DNA of 64,000 nucleotides from Desulfocurvus vexinensis DSM 17965 (GTDB lineage: Bacteria; Desulfobacterota; Desulfovibrionia; Desulfovibrionales; Desulfovibrionaceae), in NCBI RefSeq assembly GCF_000519125.1, contig NZ_JAEX01000007.1, positions 1 through 64,000 on the forward strand, written 5' to 3'. A program made the position numbers and the translations under genes. The notes under the pieces are model-generated. The model saw only the letters and a list, made by a program, of their open reading frames with translations, made no database searches and was not told where the DNA came from. Below, piece after piece: positions 8,155 to 16,116 of the stretch (positions within the stretch are counted from its first letter, which is position 1; every line of letters starts with the position of its first letter).

Positions 8155-9159
8155 ATGAGATTTATGTTGAGATGCGTATCATTCTTTTTCGCGGTTACAC
8201 TTCTATTTTCCGGGAATGTGACAAAAAGCCATGCAAGCGGCGCTTACAAGGCTGAACACAAAAATGCCATTGTGCTTGCCATGTTCGGTACCACGGTAGA
8301 GTCCGCCCTCGATGGACTCTTGAATATCCGTAGCCAGCTTATGGAAAAATACCCCCATACACCGGTGAGGATCGCTTTTACTTCAAACATCATTCGTAAA
8401 AAATGGCAGCACCGAGCAGAAGACCCTGCATATATCAAAGCGCATCCTGAAATTCCCACCGATGTTCTCCATGTAAAAACGCCCCTCGCGACAATCGCGG
8501 ATTTGCAAAACGAGGGGTTTGACACCATTGTCCTGCAACCCACGCATATCTCCATGGGTGAAGAGTTTCTCGATTTGCACACATACGTTGACGCCTTGAT
8601 GAGTATGGGAACGATGAAAAAAGCCCACTACAAACCATTCCATAAAATCGCGCTTGGCAGGCCGGCACTGGGCACCTATGGTACCAAAGCCCCATATGCG
8701 GAAGATATTGCCGCGATTGCTATGGTCTTGGCCCCGGATATTGAATTGGCGAAGAAGGAAAAAGCCGGCATTCTCTATATGGGCCACGGAAATGAGTTTT
8801 TCCCCGGCAACGGCGGTGTTTATCTCGAATTGGCATCGGTCATGCGCAAGATGTATCCAGAGGTGGTTACAGCAACGGGTTGTGTCGAAGGCTACCCCGG
8901 TATTGAAGACGCTATTGAAACTATGAAGTTGTATGGAATAAAAAAGGTCGTTCTCAAACCCTTCATGGTTGTCGCCGGTGATCACACGCTTAATGATATG
9001 TCAAGCGATGAAGAGGATTCCTGGAAATCCATATTAAAGAAAAATGGATTTGAAGTTATCTGCGTAAACGTGGGGCTTGGTGAAAACGATGATTTCGCCA
9101 GGATTTTTGTTGACCATGCAATAGATGCTGCCGCGGATGCCGGGATAACACTTGATTGA
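8155..9159 (+). CDS. cbiK: Sirohydrochlorin cobaltochelatase, exported form
   Basis: 334 residues. The start chosen is the ATG after GGAGG; it gives a clear signal peptide (MRFMLRCVSFFFAVTLLFSG, cleavage after about SHA). CbiK inserts Co2+ (or Fe2+) into sirohydrochlorin. Family segments are IVLAMFGTT near the N terminus, LQPTHISMGEE with a catalytic-site His, MGHGNEFFPGNGGVY with the second His, and the closing MVVAGDHTLNDM. A signal peptide makes it the periplasmic type known from Desulfovibrio (CbiK-P), where it may act in haem or cobalt handling. Cobalamin riboswitch control is evident upstream. Confidence 0.9.
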   Translation: MRFMLRCVSFFFAVTLLFSGNVTKSHASGAYKAEHKNAIVLAMFGTTVESALDGLLNIRSQLMEKYPHTPVRIAFTSNIIRKKWQHRAEDPAYIKAHPEIPTDVLHVKTPLATIADLQNEGFDTIVLQPTHISMGEEFLDLHTYVDALMSMGTMKKAHYKPFHKIALGRPALGTYGTKAPYAEDIAAIAMVLAPDIELAKKEKAGILYMGHGNEFFPGNGGVYLELASVMRKMYPEVVTATGCVEGYPGIEDAIETMKLYGIKKVVLKPFMVVAGDHTLNDMSSDEEDSWKSILKKNGFEVICVNVGLGENDDFARIFVDHAIDAAADAGITLD

Positions 9160-9205
9160 CCAGATCCGTAATTCCGCGGCAAAATTCTCGAAAGCTATTG
9201 GTAGA

Positions 9206-9244
9206 GATGTTACCGGCCAATTTCTTAAAATTGCCGGTAACATC
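9206..9244 (+). terminator. Hairpin after cbiK
   Basis: GATGTTACCGGC and GCCGGTAACATC form a strong stem, extended by CAATTT/AAATTG with a tiny CTT loop. It lies 46 bp after the cbiK stop. The T-run is weak (CCTGCTTCTTAT), so termination is likely but not certain. Confidence 0.6.
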
Positions 9245-9347
9245 CCTGCTTCTTATGACCGACTGGGTGCATAGGTGTAGCCAAGATGCATGAGATGATC
9301 CAAGCGCCTGTTTCACAGGGCTGCGGGATAGGGTTCTGTAAAGCGCA

Positions 9348-9509
9348 CGAGGGTTTTGTTACCGCTATCCAGATAATGTCCAGGCCTTACCGGATAGCGA
9401 CCTGAACATTGCCCCAGGGAACAGGGTCGCCCTGGTCGGCCAGAACGGCTCCGGGAAAACGACGCTCATCAAGCTGCTAACTTTTACAAATGGAATCACT
9501 ATTTGTTGA
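9348..9509 (+). pseudogene. CbiO-like ATPase fragment
   Basis: One frame reads YRYPDNVQALPDSDLNIAPG followed by NRVALVGQNGSGKTTLIKLL and then a short unrelated tail to a TGA at 9,507-9,509. This is the N-terminal strand and Walker A region of an energy-coupling ABC ATPase, closer in style to CbiO/EcfA than to other ABC proteins. There is no start codon and no signature or Walker B region. It is a relic of a second transporter ATPase beside cbiK. Apart from this and the cbiK hairpin, 9,160-9,617 holds nothing I recognise. Confidence 0.65.
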
Positions 9510-9617
9510 GATTATTGCTTATGGTCTAGTAGATCAGCACCGGAAGGTTTCCGAGGATTATTGGTGTTGGATATTTTTTACATATCTTGGGTTGATAGCG
9601 ATAACCAGCCTTAGATC

Positions 9618-10424
9618 TTAATCAATTTTGCTCCGAAATGCTTTTCTCTTTTGAATCCATTTATTCGTTATTCTTGAGGCCCATTTGGCACTAACACCAG
9701 TTGCGTAGAGCCACATCTCTTGGCCGAATTTTCGATGATGGTTTCTAAAATCCCTTTCCGCTGGTTGAGGAATTTTTGCACTTTCGACGACGACATGTAC
9801 CGACCTTTTATTATCCTTTAAAACGGGCTGTAATGCTAAGCTACGACACCAAAAAGTCGTTCGATTCCATTTTGGAAGAGATATTAAGGTGCGCATGAAT
9901 TCCCTTTTGCTTTTTTCAGGAGCGTCACATAGTTTCGGACCTAAAAATAGGATATCGGATTCGATCAAAACAGGACCTTCGATAATTTGGCTTATTCCGG
10001 AATAAGACTTCCATTTGATATCACCTTCGATGGAGATGGATATCTGATATTTCCCCAACTTGAAGGTTTCAGCCTTTCCATCGACGATCGCGTCGAAAAC
10101 GGGTGCAGTATGCATGTGAGTCAATCGCTGTAATCTTTCTTCGCCGGGGTGACCTCCGGTAGCCGTATCCAATATAGCGGAAGAAAAACAATAGTACCGG
10201 GTTCCATTCCACAATGGGAGATTTTTCAGATAATCCAGAAACTCCGATTTCATAAACCCATTTTCTTCATCGCGTCGGTCTCCCATCAACAATACATTTC
10301 CATAAATATAGCACGGTCCACTAATCTGAACTGCAAAACCGGTATGGGAAGTCCACCAAAGGCGTCCATCCGACATCTTGGATATCTGATACTCGTTTAA
10401 TCGGTACCTATTTTGAGGAATCAT
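9618..10424 (-). CDS. Unknown protein with two internal repeats
   Basis: 268 residues from the ATG at 10,424 (AAGG lies 9 nt upstream; a second ATG at 10,430 is possible). I know no family. It consists of two related units: about residues 6-90 (YQISKMSDGRLWWTSHTG, then ISGPCYIYGNVLLMG, then LKNLPLWNGTRYYC) and about 120-205 (YQISISIEGDIKWKSYSG, IEGPVLIESDILFLG, LISLPKWNRTTFWC). The shared Trp/Gly-rich beta pattern suggests a small repeated fold. The last 60 residues are basic. There is no signal peptide or membrane helix. It overlaps the end of the NfeD-like gene, so it is translated from the same transcript. Confidence 0.7.
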   Translation of the reverse strand: MIPQNRYRLNEYQISKMSDGRLWWTSHTGFAVQISGPCYIYGNVLLMGDRRDEENGFMKSEFLDYLKNLPLWNGTRYYCFSSAILDTATGGHPGEERLQRLTHMHTAPVFDAIVDGKAETFKLGKYQISISIEGDIKWKSYSGISQIIEGPVLIESDILFLGPKLCDAPEKSKREFMRTLISLPKWNRTTFWCRSLALQPVLKDNKRSVHVVVESAKIPQPAERDFRNHHRKFGQEMWLYATGVSAKWASRITNKWIQKRKAFRSKID

Positions 10425-10764
10425 GTGCATGATCCTTGTCGAACCTCTTTATCGGTAAATCGGGCAACCTTTCCAATTGAGATGAAACCCGCAACGTCAG
10501 CCCTTCGATGCTCTTGACCACCGGCTCGTCTCCCGGAATCAGCGGTGTAGGGCTGCTCGCATTCCACAGTTCAGCGCCAACCCTTACCTTGCCGCTGGTT
10601 CCGTTCCACTGCTGGACCGTACATTTTTTTCCAATCATGCCCTCAGGACCGCAAGCTGAATTCCGCTTGCGATATCGAATCCTCCAGAACAACGGTAAGA
10701 TGATATGCTCGAAGATCTCATAAATGACGATGCAGATGAGTACTGTAATCAGGCCATATTTCAT
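10408..10764 (-). CDS. NfeD-like membrane protein
   Basis: 118 residues. One N-terminal membrane helix (about 4-28) is followed by a small beta domain, GMIGKKCTVQQWNGTSGKVRV then WNASSPTPLIPGDEPVVKSI, which matches the OB-fold of NfeD C-terminal domains. Such proteins pair with stomatin/prohibitin-like proteins or membrane proteases; none is seen here, but an M48 lipoprotease lies 7 kb away. The 3' end overlaps the repeat protein by 17 bp. Confidence 0.75.
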   Translation of the reverse strand: MKYGLITVLICIVIYEIFEHIILPLFWRIRYRKRNSACGPEGMIGKKCTVQQWNGTSGKVRVGAELWNASSPTPLIPGDEPVVKSIEGLTLRVSSQLERLPDLPIKRFDKDHAHDSSK

Positions 10765-10831
10765 AGGGGCCTCGGCCTATGAGCCGTTTAAATAGCTATT
10801 CTGATTTTAGTCCTGAAAGATACCACCGCGA

Positions 10832-11398
10832 TTATTCAGGAATGGATACGTCATCATCGTCGTATACGCCGTTTTCCGCAGTTCGATGGCAGGCGATACA
10901 ATTCGACAATGAACCGACAGCCTTTCTTTGGACCGTCTGCGGTGTGATTTCATGATGCTCCTTGCGAATACAAGGAATGTCGGTGATTCGCAGCGGCGTC
11001 GTTCCCCCCAGGCAGCGCATTATTTCTCCAGCCAATTTGGCAGATGATTTATCTGCGGCATTTGATGCCAGATAACCACTAATTTCAAGCCTTGCGCCCT
11101 CATCGAGGTCTACCGCCTCTCCGAAATGATCATCGGTGCCGTCAAGAATTTGTTTCCACGAACCGGCTGGCAATAATTCCGGTTGATAGGCAAAATGGCA
11201 GGCACCGCATGAGTCGGCATAGGCGGCGCTGCTGACCGGTTTCAGGTTCTTGTCACCCCTATGATTATTTTCTTTGTATTTGCGCTCACTGCGTTGATGC
11301 CTTTTATCGTCATCGTCTGCACTTATGGTCGGTGCAAAGACAACCAAAAGCATTAACAGCGATACCCACCACATGATTCTATTACGCGAAATGTTCAT
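10832..11398 (-). CDS. Dihaem cytochrome c (DHC family)
   Basis: 188 residues with a signal peptide (about 1-27) and an Asp/Lys/Arg/His-rich linker. Two CXXCH haem sites are present: CGACH at about 65 and CIACH near the C terminus. Between them are the DHC-family landmarks ELLPAGSWKQIL, HFGEAVDLDE, and PLRITDIPCIRKEH; the end is acidic (DDDDVSIPE). DHC proteins pass electrons between a membrane cytochrome b and periplasmic partners. The next gene upstream encodes a His-containing membrane protein that could be that partner. Confidence 0.88.
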   Translation of the reverse strand: MNISRNRIMWWVSLLMLLVVFAPTISADDDDKRHQRSERKYKENNHRGDKNLKPVSSAAYADSCGACHFAYQPELLPAGSWKQILDGTDDHFGEAVDLDEGARLEISGYLASNAADKSSAKLAGEIMRCLGGTTPLRITDIPCIRKEHHEITPQTVQRKAVGSLSNCIACHRTAENGVYDDDDVSIPE

Positions 11399-11467
11399 GG
11401 TCTGTTCCTTTCCGTTCCGTGCCGGTGATACAAGCAGAGGCCCGCCTTCCCTTAATGCGGGTCAAAG

Positions 11468-12052
11468 TTAATCGACGATCAGGTGCCCAACCGTCAACAC
11501 CAGAAACATGGCAACAAAAATCACCGGTTGTGTATGGATCTGATAAGCATACTTGCGAAAAGCTTTGGGACACAACTTGAATTTTATGAGAAAGCCCAAT
11601 GCGATCACGGTCACCATCATTATCAGCCCAAGTTCAGGCAGGGCCGACGATTTGCAGCGCGAAGACAACCAGTGCCATAGGGCAATGCCAAGGATCGCCG
11701 GATTGAGATAGTAATGCAGCCACATAAGGGCCTTTTTTTGCATCCGGTTAAGATTCGCCAGTGCTTTCTTTAATTCGATTCGCAGAGGCGCAAATCGATT
11801 CGTCCCCTTAATCAGAAGACTCAAGGCTACAGGCAGGTTCGCCACAAGTAGGAGCCATGCGGCCATCTGCCCGGCGGTTTCATTGCCTTCATTATCGGAC
11901 TCCAAAAATGGGATGCTGTGCTGGTCCTCTCGCTCAAAATGCCTTTTAAATCCATGATCATCATCCGCCATTCCGGTTGCTGCAAACAAGAACCCGAGTC
12001 CTGCAATACAGATAACTATTAATGATAACATTATAATTTTATACTTGTTCAT
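11468..12052 (-). CDS. Four-helix membrane protein, possible cytochrome b partner
   Basis: 194 residues from the ATG with GGGGGAAAG upstream; an in-frame ATG four codons earlier overlaps that ribosome-binding site. The N-terminal helix (about 5-27) is followed by an acidic periplasmic loop and about four further helices (about 60-80, 105-125, 135-155, 170-190). Histidines sit in or next to helices (MWLHYYLNP, LWHWL, HTQPV, VGHLIV), a layout that could ligate haem b. Its place directly before the dihaem cytochrome gene supports a redox role. I do not recognise a named family. Confidence 0.65.
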   Translation of the reverse strand: MNKYKIIMLSLIVICIAGLGFLFAATGMADDDHGFKRHFEREDQHSIPFLESDNEGNETAGQMAAWLLLVANLPVALSLLIKGTNRFAPLRIELKKALANLNRMQKKALMWLHYYLNPAILGIALWHWLSSRCKSSALPELGLIMMVTVIALGFLIKFKLCPKAFRKYAYQIHTQPVIFVAMFLVLTVGHLIVD

Positions 12053-12091
12053 TCTTTCCCCCAAATCAATGAATAGGCAGGCGGAAAATGC

Positions 12092-12490
12092 TTACTTCGC
12101 ACCGCCAATGCCTTGCAGCAGTCGGTCGATCACACCCTGAAGCCCGCTTTTGTTGATGAAGTCGAGGGCCTGACCGAACAGCGGCAGCACGACGATGACG
12201 ACAATCACAATGACTGCCAAGACCAAAATACCGGCCGTGATCAGAATCTTCTTGTTGGCAAGCAGACGAGGCAAGAGGTGCGAGAGATTGAATAAGTCAT
12301 CGTTATGATGGTTGTATTGCTGATCACCGTGCTTACGCCGCTGGTCATTATCATCGTGATGGTCTCGGTCAAACAGAGCATGCCGGTTTTCATCATGCCT
12401 GTCCCCATAGTGCCCGTGTTTATTTTCATGATCGCGGTATCCGCGTTTGCGGCTGCGGTGGTCACGATTGAAAAGGTCCTCCAAGTCCAT
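12092..12490 (-). CDS. His/Asp-rich single-helix membrane protein
   Basis: 132 residues. The first 65 are extremely rich in His, Asp, Arg and Asn (HGHYGDRHDENRH, DRDHHDDNDQRR, YNHHNDD), then one strong membrane helix at about 80-105, and a short amphipathic tail ending GVIDRLLQGIGGAK. The His/Asp segment looks like a metal-buffering region. It lies between the P-type ATPase and the cytochrome genes in the same direction, so it could feed or sense a cation for the pump. No named family. Confidence 0.7.
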   Translation of the reverse strand: MDLEDLFNRDHRSRKRGYRDHENKHGHYGDRHDENRHALFDRDHHDDNDQRRKHGDQQYNHHNDDLFNLSHLLPRLLANKKILITAGILVLAVIVIVVIVVLPLFGQALDFINKSGLQGVIDRLLQGIGGAK

Positions 12491-12551
12491 TGTCGACTCC
12501 TTTATTTCCCCATCTTGGGGATGATGCAGGTTGATACCACTCCATTCAAGT

Positions 12552-15164
12552 TCAGGCCCCCTGGTATCGTCTGGTGAGTTTCAGTAATTCGAACCACAGA
12601 ACGCAGACCAATCCGGCCCCCAAGCTGAAAACCAAATCCACCGGGTGAAGCGGCGCGAAGTAAAAAAGGCGCTGTGCAAACGGTACTGCAAGGACAACCG
12701 CCAGGAAGAGGCATGCACCGAATACCACCCATTTCAAGGCCGTATTGGGAACGCGCAGCATGGCAAAGGCGGACCTGGTCCACGAGCGGTTGACGAGAAT
12801 GATGACAATGAAGGCCACGACCAGGGTGGCAAAGGTCAGCGCCCGTGCGACTTCTGCCGAGTGGCTGGATCGGGCCAGCAGGAACACACCCAGGCAGACT
12901 GCCAGAACACTGAGACCTTGCATCACGGCGACGCCGATGGTCCGCATTGAAAAAAGTCTCTCATCCGGGTTCCGCGGAGGCCGCCGCATCACATTGGCCT
13001 CGGCATGCTCGGCCTCGAAGATCAGAGAACAGGCCGGGTCGATGATCAACTCCAGGAACACAATGTGGACCGGTAGCAAAAGCAGCGGCCAGTCGGCAAA
13101 GAAAACCGGAATCATCGACAACCCCGCGATGGGTACGTGCACCGCCAGAATAAAGGCGATTGCTTTCTTAATGTTGTCGAAAATGCGCCGCCCGAGGCGC
13201 ACAGCGGCGACGATGGATGAAAAATCATCGTCCAGCAGCACCAGAGATGCGGATTCGCGGGCCACGTCCGTGCCGCGACCGCCCATGGCAATGCCGATAT
13301 GGGCCGCTTTTAGCGCCGGGGCGTCATTGACCCCGTCGCCGGTCATGGCAACCACCTCCCGGTTGGCCTTGAGCGCGTTGACGATGCGCAGCTTCTGTTC
13401 AGGAACGACACGGGCGAAAACCTGCACTTGCTTTATTCGCTCAGCCAAATTCTCGTCCGACATCCGGTCGAGCTCAGCGCCGGAGATCACCATATCGCAA
13501 TTCGAAAGCCCGGCCTGCCGGGCGATGCTCTGGGCGGTGGTGGGATAGTCGCCGGTGATCATCACCACGCGAACACCGGCAGCCCGGCATTCAGCGACAG
13601 CAGCAGGTACTGTCGGACGCAAAGGATCCTCGAACCCGAGCAGGCCGACCAGCTCCAGTGAAAGGTCGTGATGTGCCTCGGGTAAATTCCCCCTGCTCGC
13701 GAATCCCTGTGCGACCCCGAGAACGCGAAGGCCCTGAGACGAAAGGGAATCCACTTGTCGAGTAAGCACCTGGTGATCTTCCGCACTCAGATGGCAGAGA
13801 TCCGCGATGGCCTCGGGAGCCCCTTTGGATGCCACTACAACTTCGTCGCCATTTCCTGTGAGCCACGCATGACTCACGGCAAGCAAGCTTGGGGTTAGCA
13901 GGTACTCGTGTGCCAGGGACCACCCCGGATGCAGGTGTTCCGTGTCTTTGATCAGCCGGTCGCCGGCCTCGTGCAGCGCCCGCTCCATGGGGTCGAAGGG
14001 GTCACGCTTGCTGGCCAGGATGGAGTTTTCGAGCAGGCTATGCAGCTCCTCGGGCAGCCCATCCTGGTGATTCGCCAAATCGACGGTGCTTGCGGATACA
14101 GCAAGCTTGCGCAGGGTCATCCGGTTTTGGGTTAGCGTTCCGGTCTTATCGACGCACAGGACCGTGGCCGCCCCAAGCGTTTCCACTGCCGGCATCCGCC
14201 GGGTCAGTACCTGGCTGCGCGAGATGCGCCAGGCGCCCAGGGCCAAAAAGACCGTTAACACCACCGGGAACTCTTCGGGCAGGGTGGCCATGGCCATGGC
14301 AATGCCGGCGAGCAAGCCTTGCTTCCAGACATCGGCGCCCCCTCCGCGCGTGACCGCAAAGACCACGACCACAAGTGCGCAGGCCATGAGCCCCACAATG
14401 GCGAAGGTGCGAACAAGTCGCCTTGTTTCTTTCTGCAAAAGGGTCGGTTCCGGCTCGACACGCTCCAGCGCCTTGCCGATCTTTCCGAGCTGCGAATCGA
14501 CTCCGGTGGCAACAATCTCGGCAATGCCCTGGCCGGCGGTGACCAAGGTTCCGGAGAATACCGAGGGCAGGTCATCGCCACCCGGTTTGTCCAAACCTTG
14601 CACTTTTTCCGATGCGACTTTCCTGACTGGGACGGATTCGCCGGTCAACAGCGACTCATCCGTCGAAAGGTTGATGCCGCGTCGCAACAGTCCATCTGCT
14701 GGCACCCGGTCGCCTTCGCAAAGGACGACCAGGTCGCCCCTGACCACCTCGCGGCCAGCGATACGCCGATGCACGCCATCGCGAATAACCAGGGCGCGGG
14801 GACTCGACAGATCGCGCAGCGCTTCAAGCGAGCGTTCAGTGCGCCGTTCCTGGATGATGGTAATAGCCATGACGACAAACACGAAGCCGAGCAGCATCAG
14901 CGCGTCGGCCGGCTCGCCCATGAGAAGGTACAAGCTTCCGGCGGCAACGAGCATGAGAAACATGGGCTCACGGGCAACCTCCAGGCCGATGGTCAGCAGA
15001 CTGCGCTTTTTCTGTGTCGGAAGCTCGTTCGGACCTTCATCCTCAAACCGGACGCGAGCATTTTCTTCGCTGAGTCCGGACATCCCCCCAAGGTCCAGAA
15101 CCGCAGCGCCGGACGGGGTCCCTTTTAGTGACTCCTTTTTCATGCCTTCACGCGGATCGGTCAT
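12552..15164 (-). CDS. P-type cation-transporting ATPase
   Basis: 870 residues from the ATG behind AGGAGT. The domain order is that of P2-type ATPases: a short cation-ATPase N domain (GLSEENARVRFEDEGPNEL), actuator loop with LTGESVPV, membrane helix 4 with PEEFPVVL in place of the common PEGLP, the phosphorylation site DKTGTLTQNRM, the hinge MTGDGVNDAPAL, and six C-terminal helices. The ion is not set by these motifs; Ca2+, Mn2+ or Mg2+ are all possible. It heads the minus-strand run with the His-rich protein and cytochrome, and is divergent from the TetR gene, whose palindromic site lies in the shared promoter region. Confidence 0.93.
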   Translation of the reverse strand: MTDPREGMKKESLKGTPSGAAVLDLGGMSGLSEENARVRFEDEGPNELPTQKKRSLLTIGLEVAREPMFLMLVAAGSLYLLMGEPADALMLLGFVFVVMAITIIQERRTERSLEALRDLSSPRALVIRDGVHRRIAGREVVRGDLVVLCEGDRVPADGLLRRGINLSTDESLLTGESVPVRKVASEKVQGLDKPGGDDLPSVFSGTLVTAGQGIAEIVATGVDSQLGKIGKALERVEPEPTLLQKETRRLVRTFAIVGLMACALVVVVFAVTRGGGADVWKQGLLAGIAMAMATLPEEFPVVLTVFLALGAWRISRSQVLTRRMPAVETLGAATVLCVDKTGTLTQNRMTLRKLAVSASTVDLANHQDGLPEELHSLLENSILASKRDPFDPMERALHEAGDRLIKDTEHLHPGWSLAHEYLLTPSLLAVSHAWLTGNGDEVVVASKGAPEAIADLCHLSAEDHQVLTRQVDSLSSQGLRVLGVAQGFASRGNLPEAHHDLSLELVGLLGFEDPLRPTVPAAVAECRAAGVRVVMITGDYPTTAQSIARQAGLSNCDMVISGAELDRMSDENLAERIKQVQVFARVVPEQKLRIVNALKANREVVAMTGDGVNDAPALKAAHIGIAMGGRGTDVARESASLVLLDDDFSSIVAAVRLGRRIFDNIKKAIAFILAVHVPIAGLSMIPVFFADWPLLLLPVHIVFLELIIDPACSLIFEAEHAEANVMRRPPRNPDERLFSMRTIGVAVMQGLSVLAVCLGVFLLARSSHSAEVARALTFATLVVAFIVIILVNRSWTRSAFAMLRVPNTALKWVVFGACLFLAVVLAVPFAQRLFYFAPLHPVDLVFSLGAGLVCVLWFELLKLTRRYQGA

Positions 15165-15330
15165 AAAGACTCCTATGCGTACCATAGAGACAATTTGGTG
15201 TCAGCTCTCTGAGCAGAACCACCAATTGCGAATAAATGATATTAATTTTATATTTATTATTCGGTTATCATTTAATTCATCAATGCCATAGTAATGATGA
15301 AACCTTATATTAAATCGTGTTGACAGTTTA

Positions 15331-15352
15331 TTATAATATGAGTTAAAACTCA
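15331..15352. promoter_or_regulatory. TetR operator overlapping a promoter
   Basis: TGAGTTAAAACTCA (15,339-15,352) is a perfect 6-2-6 palindrome, directly after a TTATAAT box at 15,331 and 10-18 bp after TTGACA (15,320-15,325). It lies 25 bp before the tetR start, in the AT-rich gap shared with the ATPase. It is the natural site for autoregulation and for control of the divergent ATPase run. Confidence 0.55.
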
Positions 15353-15377
15353 CTTTAAGTCAACTCGCATTCTGGAA

Positions 15378-16028
15378 ATGGATATGACAGCTCGCAAACA
15401 GCGCCTTAATCCCCGAAAACAGCCAGTTCAAAATCGTTCCAAGGCCACGGTGGATATGGTTCTCGTAGCTGCTGCTCAGGTTTTTGAGGCCCACGGCTAC
15501 GCATCAGGTACAACCAACCGCATCGCTGAACGGGCGGGAGTGTCCATTGGAACGCTGTATCAGTATTTTCCAGGTAAGGAGGCGATCGCCGTGGCGCTAC
15601 TCGAGCGGCATATCGCCGATACCGACCATCGCCTGCACGAATGGGTTGGACATATGGTAGTTGAGCAGCATAGCCTAAGCGAGGCCCTGCATGAATATGT
15701 AACGGGGATGCTGGAGATGCACTCCCGGCAGCCGCGCCTGCAGCATATCCTACTCGAGGAGACCCCACTGCCCGAACGAGTCCACCACGTCTTACTGGAA
15801 GCCGAACGACATGCCGCCAAAACTGTGGCCGGGCTTCTGCGTCTATATCCTGAGGTTCGGCAAACCGGCCTGGAGCATACCTGCTTCTTGGTCGTACAGA
15901 GCGTCGAGAGTCTGACCCATCGGTTCGCAGCTCATCCCGACGATCAATTCATCCCCCGAACCACTTTCGTTGATGAAGTGGTCACCATGCTTGTTGCCTA
16001 TCTAACTTGCGAGGCGCACCCAAAATGA
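15378..16028 (+). CDS. TetR-family transcriptional regulator
   Basis: 216 residues; an ATG at 15,384 is an alternative start. The N-terminal DNA-binding domain shows the TetR pattern AAAQVFEAHGYASGTTNRIA, then RAGVSIGTLYQYFPGKEAI. The C-terminal helical ligand domain has a conserved-looking RLQHILLEETPLPERVH segment. It is divergent from the P-type ATPase and precedes the metallophosphoesterase by 88 bp. The inducing ligand is unknown. Confidence 0.92.
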   Translation: MDMTARKQRLNPRKQPVQNRSKATVDMVLVAAAQVFEAHGYASGTTNRIAERAGVSIGTLYQYFPGKEAIAVALLERHIADTDHRLHEWVGHMVVEQHSLSEALHEYVTGMLEMHSRQPRLQHILLEETPLPERVHHVLLEAERHAAKTVAGLLRLYPEVRQTGLEHTCFLVVQSVESLTHRFAAHPDDQFIPRTTFVDEVVTMLVAYLTCEAHPK

Positions 16029-16116
16029 TCCGCTGTAAGGGCGATGAAAGCCAATATAACCTACAAATACATTTGAGTTCCCTTGGGTTGGTTCCCTTGG
16101 TTTTGGAGGGTACGAC

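Noticed and set aside
12745-15291. Long plus-strand frames opposite the P-type ATPase
   Set aside because: They are antisense shadows with Arg/Ser/Thr-rich translations and no motifs; the ATPase frame is complete.
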